Below are positions 25,758 through 34,503 of a stretch of 64,000 nt of DNA, piece after piece. Position 1 is the first letter of the stretch. The number at the start of each line of letters is the position of its first letter. The stretch is from Rhodobacterales bacterium (GTDB lineage: Bacteria > Pseudomonadota > Alphaproteobacteria > Caulobacterales > Hyphomonadaceae), in assembly GCA_014763715.1 (NCBI GenBank), contig JACXUV010000002.1, positions 124,001-188,000 of the forward strand. Reading direction: 5' to 3'. The position numbers and the translations under genes are program-made. Under the pieces are notes generated by a model, which was not told the origin of the DNA, did no database searches, and saw only the letters and a list, made by a program, of their open reading frames with translations.

Positions 25758-26525
25758 TCAGTTCTGTGCCACAAGTTGATCCAGAAACTGCAAGGTCGCA
25801 TCTGCCGTCCAGACTGTTTCCGCCTTTGTGTCGGCGCCAGAGAACGTGGCGTAAGGGACACCGCCGGGCGCATAGATAATGCTCGTAGGTAGCGACATGT
25901 CTGCGATCGACTGGCCGCTGGCAGCCAGCAAGGCATCCACGCCGGATTTGTCTGCTATGTACGGCACAAGGTTTTCGACGCCCTTTTCGGCAAACAGTTT
26001 TTCGGCGGATTCTGTCGTGTCCTTTTGCATCGGATCTGTGTTAACTGCGATCAGGGTGACTCCCTTATTCGCGTAGAGCGGCACAGCAGCACCCATGTCC
26101 GGCAGCTCGTGCACACATGGGGCACACCAGCTGGCCCAATAGTTCAGAATTACCCAGCCATCCCGTGCGTCTTCAAGTGCTTGGGCGATCTCCCCGCTGA
26201 CATTCTCAGGCCAGTGTATATCAGGTCCAGGTTCATACATCCGCCCCAGAGGCACGGATTTGATCCCATCCGGCAACGTCTTGCGAGGACGCTTCGCACG
26301 TTCGGCTTCTTGCTGGGCCATGATTTCCTTGGCCATGGCATAATTCTGCGCTTCCATTTCCAGAAACGCTTCATGGCGGTGCTGCTCACGCAAGTCTTCC
26401 GGCAATGCCGACAGATCGACCAGGTCCGCACTGGCCTGCAAGGTAATCCGTGAGCCAATGAAGATACCAGCTGCAAGGACGGTCACCAGCGCGATGCCAG
26501 CAGGCACCCAGATTGTTCGTGTCAT
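25758..26525 (-). CDS. TlpA/ResA-like membrane-anchored thiol-disulfide protein
   Basis: 255 residues. An N-terminal membrane anchor (about residues 5-25) is followed by a charged helical region and a thioredoxin fold with the active site WASWCAPC. It should be exposed to the periplasm and reduce disulfides, for instance in cytochrome c or copper-protein assembly. The ATG at 26525 is preferred over 26531 because the AAGGGGG Shine-Dalgarno sequence leaves about six bases to it. That sequence is one arm of a leader hairpin. The gene ends four bases from the converging coaA-like gene. Confidence 0.85.
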   Translation of the reverse strand: MTRTIWVPAGIALVTVLAAGIFIGSRITLQASADLVDLSALPEDLREQHRHEAFLEMEAQNYAMAKEIMAQQEAERAKRPRKTLPDGIKSVPLGRMYEPGPDIHWPENVSGEIAQALEDARDGWVILNYWASWCAPCVHELPDMGAAVPLYANKGVTLIAVNTDPMQKDTTESAEKLFAEKGVENLVPYIADKSGVDALLAASGQSIADMSLPTSIIYAPGGVPYATFSGADTKAETVWTADATLQFLDQLVAQN

Positions 26526-26529
26526 ATGC

Positions 26530-26578
26530 ATCCCCCTTGTGAATCGTCTTGCCTGACGACCAAGGGGGATACACTATA
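26530..26578 (-). promoter_or_regulatory. Promoter and Shine-Dalgarno-sequestering leader hairpin of the tlpA-like gene
   Basis: On the minus strand a -10-like TATAGT (26578-26573) would start transcription at about 26566-26570. The RNA then begins with ATCCCCCTTG (26570-26561), whose perfect complement CAAGGGGGAT (26539-26530) contains the ribosome-binding site. A smaller 5-bp stem, TCGTC / GACGA, is nested inside. If the transcript starts there, the start site is masked in a 10-bp helix. Confidence 0.55.
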
Positions 26579-26634
26579 ACATATTCGCGCAGTGTCTACT
26601 TATTGGATAAAATAAACACCACCTTTGCGATTAA

Positions 26635-27774
26635 TCACAGGGTCGGATCAATCAGATACTTCTCACCGGTTGCCTTTGCGTTGTAGGCATGGAGCGTTTC
26701 CAGATCGAGCGCCTCTGCGAGCGAGATCGTTTTCGTGTAGTGGCTCGCGAACGTCGTGTTCAGTTCGTCCATGACACGTTTGTACATACGTGCACGCACT
26801 TCCGGAGATGCCTTCTCAAGGAATGGTGTTAGCAGGTAACCGCTGAGGTTCCAGGCGAAGCCGACACCCGGCGGCACAATGGTCGGCGACATGTCGAGGC
26901 GGCCGTAGATGTAGACTTGTGTCTCGGTGCCTGAGCCGTAGCGCGAGTATTCCTGCATCTTGCGGCTGGCTGCCGCCTCCATGGCGATCAGCAGCTGGCC
27001 CGCCAGCGTGCCACCACCAATGGCATCAAAGCCCATGGTCGCACCGGTTTCGACGAGGCCGTTGATCAGGTCTTCCATGAAGGTCGGCGAGGTGGAATTG
27101 ACGATATGTTTGGCACCAATGCCGCGCAGGATTTCTGCCTGTTCTTCCTTGCGGACAATGTTCAGGATCGGCACCCCATCCTTGAGGCAGATCTTGTTCA
27201 GCATCTGGCCAAGGTTCGAGGCCGCCGCCGTGTGCACGAGGGCGGAATGCCCTTTCGCCTTCATCGTTTCAACAAAGGACAGCGCCGTCAGCGGGTTCAC
27301 ATAGCAGGATGCACCCTGCTCTGCCGTCGTGCCGTCCGGCAACGCCATGCACTGCGAGACATGCAGTGTACGGTATTGTTGGTACATGTTCCCGCCAAGA
27401 CAGGTGACCATCTTGCCGAGCAGGGCCTGTGCCGCGGGGGAGTCGCCAGCCGCAATCACGGTTCCTGCGCCTTCATTGCCCACAGCCAGCGACTGGCCAA
27501 GGCGGGCCTTCATGGCGCGTAGGCCGCCTGCCGGCACATCGGCGGTGATCGTCGGGCTCTCTTTCGTTCCGCCCTGAACGGCCGTCGACATATCCGCACC
27601 GCCGACCAGAAGGCCAAGGTCTGACGGGTTGATCGGCGTCCCCTCGACCCGCACAACCACCTGGTCAGGACCTGGTGCCTTGACCGGGGTTTCAACGAGG
27701 GAAAGCTCCAGCTTGCCCTCCGGCGTGACCAACGTGCGGATTTGCAGGCTTGTTTCGGGAAGTTCGTTCGACAT
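26635..27774 (-). CDS. Zinc-type MDR dehydrogenase/reductase
   Basis: 379-residue medium-chain dehydrogenase/reductase. It has a GroES-like N-terminal domain (PINPSDLGLLVG) and a Rossmann domain where the nucleotide-binding loop reads HTAAASNLGQMLNK rather than a classical GxGxxG. The catalytic-zinc cysteines of alcohol dehydrogenases are absent, so it is more likely a quinone- or enoyl-reductase-like member. It is the last gene of the TetR-hydrolase-oxidoreductase unit on the minus strand. Substrate unknown. Confidence 0.82.
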   Translation of the reverse strand: MSNELPETSLQIRTLVTPEGKLELSLVETPVKAPGPDQVVVRVEGTPINPSDLGLLVGGADMSTAVQGGTKESPTITADVPAGGLRAMKARLGQSLAVGNEGAGTVIAAGDSPAAQALLGKMVTCLGGNMYQQYRTLHVSQCMALPDGTTAEQGASCYVNPLTALSFVETMKAKGHSALVHTAAASNLGQMLNKICLKDGVPILNIVRKEEQAEILRGIGAKHIVNSTSPTFMEDLINGLVETGATMGFDAIGGGTLAGQLLIAMEAAASRKMQEYSRYGSGTETQVYIYGRLDMSPTIVPPGVGFAWNLSGYLLTPFLEKASPEVRARMYKRVMDELNTTFASHYTKTISLAEALDLETLHAYNAKATGEKYLIDPTL

Positions 27775-27812
27775 CGGATATCCTCTCTATGGCTCCGGTT
27801 TTCGTTTCTAAA

Positions 27813-28787
27813 TCAGGGGATCAGGATGACCTTGCCGACGACCTCACGGTCGGTCAGCAAGCGCCATGCTTCACGCCAGTCATCCAGCGGGATTTCCCTG
27901 TATACATGTGGGTGCACCTTACCCTCTTCGGCCCATTGGCGGATCACCGCCTGGTTCTCACGGCCTTTTTCCGGGAACTGGCGACCGTATTCGCCCGCGC
28001 GCACACCCACAACGGAAAAGCCCTTGATCAGCGGCATGTTCACTTTCACCTCGGGAATGCGCCCGGATGTGAAACCCACGACCAGCAGGCGCCCATCAAA
28101 GGCTATACAGCGCACGCTTTCGTCAAACACATCGCCGCCAACCGGGTCGAAAATAACGTCTGCGCCGCGCCCATGGGTCAGGGTTTTGACCTTGTCACGG
28201 AAGCCCTGGCTGGCATTGATCGCATAGTCCGCGCCATAGGCCAGCACCTTGTCGAGCTTTGCATCCGAGCCTGAAGTGGCAATCACGGTTGCACCGAGCA
28301 ACTTGCCAACATCCACCGCTGCCATGCCGACACCGCCGCTCGCACCGTGGACAAGCAGGGTTTCGCCGGGTTGCAGGTTTGCCCGGCGTACCAGTGCAAC
28401 ATAGGCTGTGATGTAAGCTGCGGGAAAAGCGGCAGCCTCGGCAAAGCTGAATGGCGAAGGCTTCCGCGACAGGCCTGCAGCGGGCAGCACAGCGTACTCG
28501 GCATAGGCGCCGGTCTTGTTGCCGCCGATGATCTCATCACCCGGCACCCAGTCCGTGACACCGTCGCCAACGGCCTCGATCACACCGGCGCATTCCATGC
28601 CCAGCGTGAAAGGCAGGTCTGGTTTGAACTGGTATTTCTCCTGACTCATCAGGAGGTCAGGAAAGTTCACGCCAGCCGCCTTCACGCGGACCAGCACCTC
28701 ACCTGCACCCGGCTGCGGGACAGGAATATCCCGCACCTCTACCCCGGAGAAATCATCCGTGATCTGGTGGCAGACAAGCGCTTTCAA
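27813..28787 (-). CDS. NADPH:quinone oxidoreductase-like MDR protein
   Basis: 324 residues of the zinc-free MDR type. The N-terminal domain includes PQPGAGEVLVRVKAAGVNFPDLL. The dinucleotide loop VHGASGGVGMAAVDVGKLLG is the usual AxxGxxG of quinone and enoyl reductases. It should use NADPH to reduce an enone, quinone or enoyl-CoA. It lies nine bases downstream of the alpha/beta hydrolase gene and 38 upstream of the other MDR gene, all on one strand. Confidence 0.87.
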   Translation of the reverse strand: MKALVCHQITDDFSGVEVRDIPVPQPGAGEVLVRVKAAGVNFPDLLMSQEKYQFKPDLPFTLGMECAGVIEAVGDGVTDWVPGDEIIGGNKTGAYAEYAVLPAAGLSRKPSPFSFAEAAAFPAAYITAYVALVRRANLQPGETLLVHGASGGVGMAAVDVGKLLGATVIATSGSDAKLDKVLAYGADYAINASQGFRDKVKTLTHGRGADVIFDPVGGDVFDESVRCIAFDGRLLVVGFTSGRIPEVKVNMPLIKGFSVVGVRAGEYGRQFPEKGRENQAVIRQWAEEGKVHPHVYREIPLDDWREAWRLLTDREVVGKVILIP

Positions 28788-28796
28788 AGAGCGCTC

Positions 28797-29831
28797 CTAA
28801 AGCTTTGCGTAAACAGCGCGGACCATGTCCGCGATTTCGAGGCACGCCTTGCGCGAGCCCGGCGAGATCATGGTGAAAGCCGTAAAGGCATGGGCCAGGC
28901 TGTCATAACGCTTGTGCGTCACCGGCACGCCGGCATCCTTCAGGCGCCGGGCATAGTCGTCACCTTCATCACACAGCGGATCATGCCCCGCCGTGATGAC
29001 AACAGCCGGCGGCAGGCCATCAAGATGACCGGTCTGGCCGGGAGAGAGCATCCGGTCGGCTTTGTCGAAGCCTTCCGGCAGGTACTGGTCCATGAACCAA
29101 TTCATTGTGTCGGTAGACAGGGAAAAGGTTTCGCCGAATTCCCTGTGGGAGGGGAATTCTTCCACAAGATCGATCGCCGGATAGATCAGCAGCTGCATGA
29201 CCGGCAGCGGCTTGTCCTCGCGCTGCATCTCCTGGGAGATGATCGCGGAGAAATTGCCACCCATGGAATCCCCGCCGACAGCAGCCGCACCTTCTGGCGC
29301 CCCGAATTTTGCGGCATTGCGCATGCCCCACTCATAGGCGGCGCAGCAATCGTCGATCCCCGCCGGGAACTTGTGCTGCGGGGCCAGACGGTAGTCGACA
29401 GATAGGACGGGGCATTTCACGCGGGCTGCCAGAATGGAGCACCAGGCATGGCAGGTTTCGAGATCGCCGATCACACCGCCACCCATATGGTAATAGACCA
29501 TCAGAGGGGCTTTCGGGTCCTGCCCGTCGGGCCGGTAGATACGCGCGGGGATCTGGTTGTGGTCCGGGCCAGGAATGGTCAGGTCCTCGGTGCGCACGCC
29601 CGGTTCGATCGGGGCGGCCACCGATGCCAGCGTCTCCTTGGTGACAGCCTGGACGGTTTCAGCTGGCAGGCTGGATAGCGGCGGCGCATTGCGTCCGTTC
29701 CACATCATGACCTGCAATTGGGGCTCCAGCGTGCGGCCACGGATGGTCAACGGCTTGCCGCCAGCCATTTTCACGAGCAGGCCGCCGGGCAGCTTCATGA
29801 TAAGCTTGGTGATGGTCTGCTGAAGGCTCAT
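28797..29831 (-). CDS. Alpha/beta hydrolase, hormone-sensitive-lipase group
   Basis: 344-residue esterase. The oxyanion-hole motif is YHMGGGVIGD (the usual HGGG is changed to MGGG). The nucleophile elbow is GGDSMGGNF, the acid is in HDPLCDEG and the catalytic histidine is in SLAHAFTAF. It probably hydrolyses short acyl esters or lactones in the cytosol. It is encoded between a TetR regulator and two MDR oxidoreductases, so the group may form a catabolic pathway for an ester or lipid. Confidence 0.88.
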   Translation of the reverse strand: MSLQQTITKLIMKLPGGLLVKMAGGKPLTIRGRTLEPQLQVMMWNGRNAPPLSSLPAETVQAVTKETLASVAAPIEPGVRTEDLTIPGPDHNQIPARIYRPDGQDPKAPLMVYYHMGGGVIGDLETCHAWCSILAARVKCPVLSVDYRLAPQHKFPAGIDDCCAAYEWGMRNAAKFGAPEGAAAVGGDSMGGNFSAIISQEMQREDKPLPVMQLLIYPAIDLVEEFPSHREFGETFSLSTDTMNWFMDQYLPEGFDKADRMLSPGQTGHLDGLPPAVVITAGHDPLCDEGDDYARRLKDAGVPVTHKRYDSLAHAFTAFTMISPGSRKACLEIADMVRAVYAKL

Positions 29832-29903
29832 GGCCGCTCCCCTGTTGTATTATCGGGGGGAGCTTAGACCTGCCTCGCCTCAATCGCCAAGGGGGCAACA
29901 GGC

Positions 29904-30527
29904 TTACTTCGCGGCAAGCGCCTTCACGCCCGCCATCAGCATTCCGGAGGCAAACGCGGTCGCCCCGGCAACATCGACCGGGCGGCGCTGCAGCATGACT
30001 TCGCCCATCTCGCGGGCGATTCCGATGGCGGCAGCGGTGAGGTAATCGATGTCGATGTTCGACGACGTGTCTGCCGAAAGGATGCGTTCAAGGTCCGAGC
30101 TGATCTCGGCAGCAACGGCCGACATTTCCGGCGTATCCACACGCACGCCGATCAGGGCAATGTGCGGCGCGCCGTCCTCAATGGCCTGGCGGTTCTCCTG
30201 AGCCATGAAGCTGAAATAGGCGTAATAGGCGTCATGCATGTAGTCCTGCGCTGTGCGGGCGCTGGCGCGGACATCCTTCAGCATGTCGCGGAAGCGTTGC
30301 GTGGAGTCTTCCGCGATCGCCTCGAAGACCTCTTCCTTGGACTTGAAGTAGTTGTAGAACGTGCCCGCAGCCAGATCGGTCTCGCGGATGATGTCCCGCA
30401 CCGTGGTGGCCTCAAAACCGATCCGTGCGAACACGCGCCGGCCGGCATCGAGAATCGCCCGGCGGTTGGCCGCCTTGGACCGGGCCCGTTTGCCTGAATC
30501 TGCTACGGTTTTCACGTCGATTGTCAT
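29904..30527 (-). CDS. TetR/AcrR-family repressor
   Basis: 207 residues. The N-terminal helix-turn-helix is at about residues 35-65 (TTVRDIIRETDLAAGTFYNYFKSKEE). The C-terminal helical domain should bind a small ligand. It is the first gene of the minus-strand unit with the hydrolase and two MDR enzymes, 72 bases ahead of the hydrolase, and probably controls that unit. The upstream gap 30528-30654 holds its promoter region; no clear operator palindrome was recognised there. Confidence 0.9.
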   Translation of the reverse strand: MTIDVKTVADSGKRARSKAANRRAILDAGRRVFARIGFEATTVRDIIRETDLAAGTFYNYFKSKEEVFEAIAEDSTQRFRDMLKDVRASARTAQDYMHDAYYAYFSFMAQENRQAIEDGAPHIALIGVRVDTPEMSAVAAEISSDLERILSADTSSNIDIDYLTAAAIGIAREMGEVMLQRRPVDVAGATAFASGMLMAGVKALAAK

Positions 30528-30654
30528 GACTTCCCCGTCCTCGCTCTACATATCGTGACCGAAGGCGTCATCATGTGTCAACTTTATATACGCGCAGAGC
30601 TGCAATGCATTTGATCCCAACAGAATCAGAAGCTTGCACAATAGGCAGGCGCAC

Positions 30655-31689
30655 TCAGCCTGCCGGGAGGCTGATCGTCCAGGTCAGCCCGTCACCGGCC
30701 GGTTCCACCTTCACATCCATGAAGGCCCGCTGCGAGTGGACCGCCCCGCGCCAGATCTCGGTCCAGCAGGCCAGAAGCGTTTCGCGCTCTGCCCCATCCA
30801 GCCCGCGCACGATCCGAAGGCCGGACTGGTGAAGGACCGCGCCGTCAGCGGACGCCTCGACACGGCACGCATCTCCCATCCCTTCAAACATAGCCTGCAG
30901 GAAGGCCGCCGCCTGCGCCGGTCCGCCATCCACGCCGCCTACGGCATCGGCCATATGCCGGTAATGCTGGAGACCGGTCAGCCGCGCGGCCAGGCGGCAA
31001 AGCTCCAGCGCCCGTTCATGGCCGAGCACGTTCGTGAGTTCGCGCACGCCATTGCGGATATACTCGACCGCGTAGTTGCGGTTTGCCTTCGCCAACCGCT
31101 CCCCCGTCCACTCCCCCACCGGGGGCACAGGCTGTTTCGCCGGGTCGAAAGGCGGCGGACGCTCATCCGGCGCAAAGACGAGGCGTTCTTCCTCGGAAAG
31201 GTCGTAATCATATTCGCGGAAATAGCCGCACAGGCCGAACTGGCCCGTCATGTCTTCCGACACGCAGACAAAGCCGAGGCGCGGATTGCCGAGCGAGACG
31301 CCGTTCTGCCCGTACCAGCCGCGCAGGAAGCCCCGGCTTGCTTCTACCGGCACGCCGCAGATCACTGCGCCATCATACATCCAGCGCGGATAGCGGAAGC
31401 GCACCCAGGCCTTGGTGTCGCTCTCTTCCATGTACTCGACCGTCACACCGCCAACCCCGTTGGAGAGGACGTGATACTTCGCGCACGCCACCGCATCCGG
31501 CAGGCCATCGAGGCCGAGCTTGCGGAAGGAGGACAGGAACTTGTCCTCATGCTGGCGACGGAACAGGCGGAACATCCAGTCGCCAACGACGGCAGGCCCT
31601 TCCCGCGTCGCCACCATCAGCTCAAGGCCGAGCAGGTATTGGTGGTGCAGTTCTGCCTGCGCCGCGATGGCGGGAATGTTGAGCGTCAT
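30655..31689 (-). CDS. Unassigned 344-residue cytosolic protein
   Basis: I do not recognise the family with confidence. There is no signal peptide or membrane segment. Conspicuous segments are a helical N-terminus (AAQAELHHQYLLGLELMVAT), a central WVRFRYPRWMYDGAVICGVP, GFVCVSEDMTGQFGLCGYF, and a helical LTNVLGHERALELCRLAARLTGLQHYRHMAD. The mix of helical and strand segments, with scattered cysteines and histidines, is compatible with an enzyme. It is four bases downstream of the DUF6498 gene and so is the last gene of the FMO-M23-DUF6498 operon. Confidence 0.7.
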   Translation of the reverse strand: MTLNIPAIAAQAELHHQYLLGLELMVATREGPAVVGDWMFRLFRRQHEDKFLSSFRKLGLDGLPDAVACAKYHVLSNGVGGVTVEYMEESDTKAWVRFRYPRWMYDGAVICGVPVEASRGFLRGWYGQNGVSLGNPRLGFVCVSEDMTGQFGLCGYFREYDYDLSEEERLVFAPDERPPPFDPAKQPVPPVGEWTGERLAKANRNYAVEYIRNGVRELTNVLGHERALELCRLAARLTGLQHYRHMADAVGGVDGGPAQAAAFLQAMFEGMGDACRVEASADGAVLHQSGLRIVRGLDGAERETLLACWTEIWRGAVHSQRAFMDVKVEPAGDGLTWTISLPAG

Positions 31690-31693
31690 GCGC

Positions 31694-32389
31694 CTACCCT
31701 GCCTCTGCCACCGCGTTCAGGACCGGATTACTGCCCCCTTCGATCCTGCGCTGACGCAGCATGTTCAGGATCATGCCGAATGCCACGCGCAGCATGATCA
31801 GGATGAGAACACCTAGCAGCGGCTGCCCGAAAGCCATCATCAGCCCGGCCCCGAGGATGATCGCGACATGCAGGGTCACGATCCGCCCATAGGGGGCGAA
31901 CATTTCCGTTTGTATCTGGGCCTCGCGGTAGCCTCCGCGAAGAATGAAATCGACCAGATAGAAAACGGCGTTCACGGCAATGATTGCGGACACGAACCAC
32001 ATCATGTGCGGCCCGCTGCCAAGCGCCCAGTCGATCAGGGACAGGGGGGCACCGCCGAACGGCCCCGCCCCCTCCCCTCCGCCAGCAAAGCTGCGCAGGA
32101 AAATACCGTGCCCGTAACAGAACATGCCGTAGTGGACCGTGAAGAACGGCACCATGAAGGCCGCTCCCGCCAAGTTTAGCACATTGTTCGCCGCCGTACC
32201 CAGCATGCGCAGGATGGTGAAAGCACCAATGATCAAATTCTCGAGCCAGTAGAGCGCAACCAAAGGCACAGCACTCCAGCCGAAGAAGAGCACGGCGATG
32301 ACCGGCAGCAGGTCCACCAGCAGTGTCAGCCAGGCCATCGGGTCCCGATAGGTCCGCGCGAACAGGTCCGGATCGAAAAAGCTCTTCAT
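31694..32389 (-). CDS. DUF6498-like integral membrane protein
   Basis: 231 residues with about six hydrophobic segments. VALYWLENLIIGAFTILRM and PFFTVHYGMFCYGHGIF are the pattern I associate with DUF6498 proteins of unknown role. The ATG at 32389 is preferred to 32407 because the protein then starts MKSFFDPDLF and because AAGACAAG-type sequence is nearby, although the signal is weak. It lies between an M23 peptidase and an unassigned soluble protein in one operon. Confidence 0.7.
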   Translation of the reverse strand: MKSFFDPDLFARTYRDPMAWLTLLVDLLPVIAVLFFGWSAVPLVALYWLENLIIGAFTILRMLGTAANNVLNLAGAAFMVPFFTVHYGMFCYGHGIFLRSFAGGGEGAGPFGGAPLSLIDWALGSGPHMMWFVSAIIAVNAVFYLVDFILRGGYREAQIQTEMFAPYGRIVTLHVAIILGAGLMMAFGQPLLGVLILIMLRVAFGMILNMLRQRRIEGGSNPVLNAVAEAG

Positions 32390-32419
32390 CTTGTCTTGTC
32401 CCCCCAAAGACCGGACGTC

Positions 32420-33097
32420 TTAGCTGCCAGGCTCGTAGGCCGGGAATTCAAACGGGTTGCGCGGGTTCAGCCCCTTTGACCCTCTCGGATTGTTGTAGTT
32501 GCCGGTCAGGATCTCGAAATGAAGATGGATCGCAGTTGCATTGCCTGAGCGGCCCATCATGCCGATCTGCTGGCCGAAGCCGACCTCGACACCGGGGCGG
32601 ATGCCATCGGTGATGTGCGCCAGATGGGCATAACGGGTGTAAACCCCGCCGCCATGGTCGATCATGACCATGTTGCCATAGCCGGTCGACACGCGGGCCT
32701 CCAGCACGCGGCCCGGCGCCGCCGAATAGATCGGCCCAGCCGGAATGGATTGCAGGTCGATCCCGTCATGGCGGCGCGTGGAGCGGATACCGAAGCCGGA
32801 TGACAGGCACACATCATTCGCTGGCGCCGTGGCCATCACGACCTGGCCGACGACGATGATCGGCTTGTAGTCGACCACCCAGAAATCATCGTCCATCGGC
32901 GGGGCGTTGGTGACATAGATGCCCCCGCAGGAACGGAGATAGGCGTTCGGCTGAAAACTGCCCTGCGCAGCAGAGGGAGCGGACACCTGCGGCGGGCCCG
33001 GTGGCGGCGTATACGTCCGCACCTCGGTCGGCACTGGCGAAGATGCACAGCCAGCCAGGAAGACAAGTGTGAAGACAGCCCCCAGCAGCTGCCTCAT
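32420..33097 (-). CDS. M23 (LytM-type) lipoprotein peptidase
   Basis: 225 residues. A lipobox (FLAGCAS, Cys about residue 17) predicts a membrane-anchored periplasmic protein. The LytM domain has the zinc motif RRHDGIDLQS (HxxxD) and the HLHFEI site, plus YAHL. These residues fit an active peptidoglycan endopeptidase rather than an EnvC-like inactive one. Its start overlaps the stop of the flavin monooxygenase (ATGA), an unusual pairing, so translation of the two is coupled. Confidence 0.9.
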   Translation of the reverse strand: MRQLLGAVFTLVFLAGCASSPVPTEVRTYTPPPGPPQVSAPSAAQGSFQPNAYLRSCGGIYVTNAPPMDDDFWVVDYKPIIVVGQVVMATAPANDVCLSSGFGIRSTRRHDGIDLQSIPAGPIYSAAPGRVLEARVSTGYGNMVMIDHGGGVYTRYAHLAHITDGIRPGVEVGFGQQIGMMGRSGNATAIHLHFEILTGNYNNPRGSKGLNPRNPFEFPAYEPGS

Positions 33098-34425
33098 GCG
33101 TGGACCTTCGCGCGTTTCATGCCCTTCTCGATCTCCTTCATCAGGTCGCGGCAGTAGAGGTTGAAGTCTACCTGCATACGGTGACGCGGGCTGTCATAGA
33201 AGTGGCCGAGGTGTTCCTTCTCGTCCGCAATGGTGATCCGCTCCATCTCTGCCGCATCTGGGAAAGCATAGTCGCCATCCAGTGCAGCAGCGACAAGCTT
33301 TGACTGCTGCTCTGCGAAGTTCACGAGCGTCGGCAACGGCTGGGCAAGGCCGAGAAAGAAGATCGTCTCGCGACCCGGCTTCACCATCCGCTTGTAGAGC
33401 GGGAAGACATTGTCCTTCGGCGTCAGGTCGTCCTGCTTCAGGAAGGGGAAAGTCACATTGTAGCCGGTGGCCCAGATGATTGCGTCGATCTGTTCGCGCG
33501 TGCCGTCAGTGAAGACGACGCCGTCACCGTCCAGCCGCTCGATGCCGGGCTTGGGCGTGATGTCGCCACAGCCGACGCGGGTCAGGAATTCGCCGGAGAC
33601 CGACGGGTGACCTTCCAGCGGTTCATGGTCAGGCTTGGGCAGGCCATAGTCTTCCATCATGCCGATAGTTTTCTTGATCTTCTTGCGCGCCAGCTTCCGC
33701 CCGAGGCTCGCCGGCATCCAGCCTGGCAGCACCGCCTTGTCAGCGGGCTTTCCGTCCATGTATTTCGGCATCACCCAGACACCCCGGCGCATGGAGATGA
33801 ACAGTTTCGAAGCCAGCGGGCGCTGGGACAGTTCCGACGAGATGTCCATCGCCGAATTCCCTGCCCCGACAATCATCACGCGCTTGCCGCGGAAGTCATA
33901 TGGCTCGAACGGGTCGGTATAGTTGTGCGAATGCACCTGGTAACCATCGAAATGCCCCGGATAGCTGGGCATACGGGCGTCCCAGTGGTGACCATTGGCG
34001 ACCACCACAGCGTCATATTCGCGACTTTCCCCGGTCGACAGCGTCACCTTCCAGCGCCCGCCCGGCAGGTCCTCGACATTTGTCACGGCCGTATTGAAGG
34101 TGATCGTGTCGCGCAGGCCGAAATGATCCACATAGTTGTGAAAGTACTGCAGCAGCTGGGCGTGGTGCGGGAAATCCGGCCAGTCTTCCGGCACGGGATA
34201 ATCCTCGAAGGCAAGGCGCCATTTGGAGGTGTCGATATGTAGGCTCTGGTAACAGGAGGAGGCCCCGTTCGGGTTCTTGTAATACCAGTTCCCGCCGATA
34301 TCGTCCGACATCTCGAAACAGTCGTAAGGCAGGCCCCGATCCTTCAGCCGCTTGGCCATGGTGAAGCCTGAACACCCTGCCCCGATAATGCAGGTTTTCG
34401 GCTTGCCCGCGCCTTCAAATGCCAT
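33094..34425 (-). CDS. Flavin-containing monooxygenase (FMO/BVMO-like)
   Basis: 443 residues. The FAD motif is IIGAGCSGFTMAK, the NADPH motif is VIVGAGNSAMD, and the FMO-type signature is in the GHFDGYQVHSHNY region. An ATG at 34425 with AGGAGGAAACT before it is chosen; the open frame upstream is not expected to be translated. It would insert oxygen into an N, S or carbonyl-bearing substrate. It heads the operon with the M23 peptidase, DUF6498 protein and unassigned protein, and is divergent from two thioesterases. Confidence 0.87.
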   Translation of the reverse strand: MAFEGAGKPKTCIIGAGCSGFTMAKRLKDRGLPYDCFEMSDDIGGNWYYKNPNGASSCYQSLHIDTSKWRLAFEDYPVPEDWPDFPHHAQLLQYFHNYVDHFGLRDTITFNTAVTNVEDLPGGRWKVTLSTGESREYDAVVVANGHHWDARMPSYPGHFDGYQVHSHNYTDPFEPYDFRGKRVMIVGAGNSAMDISSELSQRPLASKLFISMRRGVWVMPKYMDGKPADKAVLPGWMPASLGRKLARKKIKKTIGMMEDYGLPKPDHEPLEGHPSVSGEFLTRVGCGDITPKPGIERLDGDGVVFTDGTREQIDAIIWATGYNVTFPFLKQDDLTPKDNVFPLYKRMVKPGRETIFFLGLAQPLPTLVNFAEQQSKLVAAALDGDYAFPDAAEMERITIADEKEHLGHFYDSPRHRMQVDFNLYCRDLMKEIEKGMKRAKVHA

Positions 34426-34435
34426 AGTTTCCTCC

Positions 34436-34448
34436 TGACCTGAGGTCA
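34436..34448. repeat. Palindrome at the FMO/thioesterase divergent region
   Basis: TGACCT-G-AGGTCA, six-base arms around one base. It sits directly upstream of the FMO Shine-Dalgarno sequence and 56 bases from the divergent thioesterase start. It is a candidate regulator site, since a one-base loop is unlikely to be an RNA hairpin. Confidence 0.45.
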
Positions 34449-34503
34449 TGTGTATGTTCTTTTCCCGCCGGATGTTATCCGAGGCGAAAGGCAGGTCAAA
34501 TGA

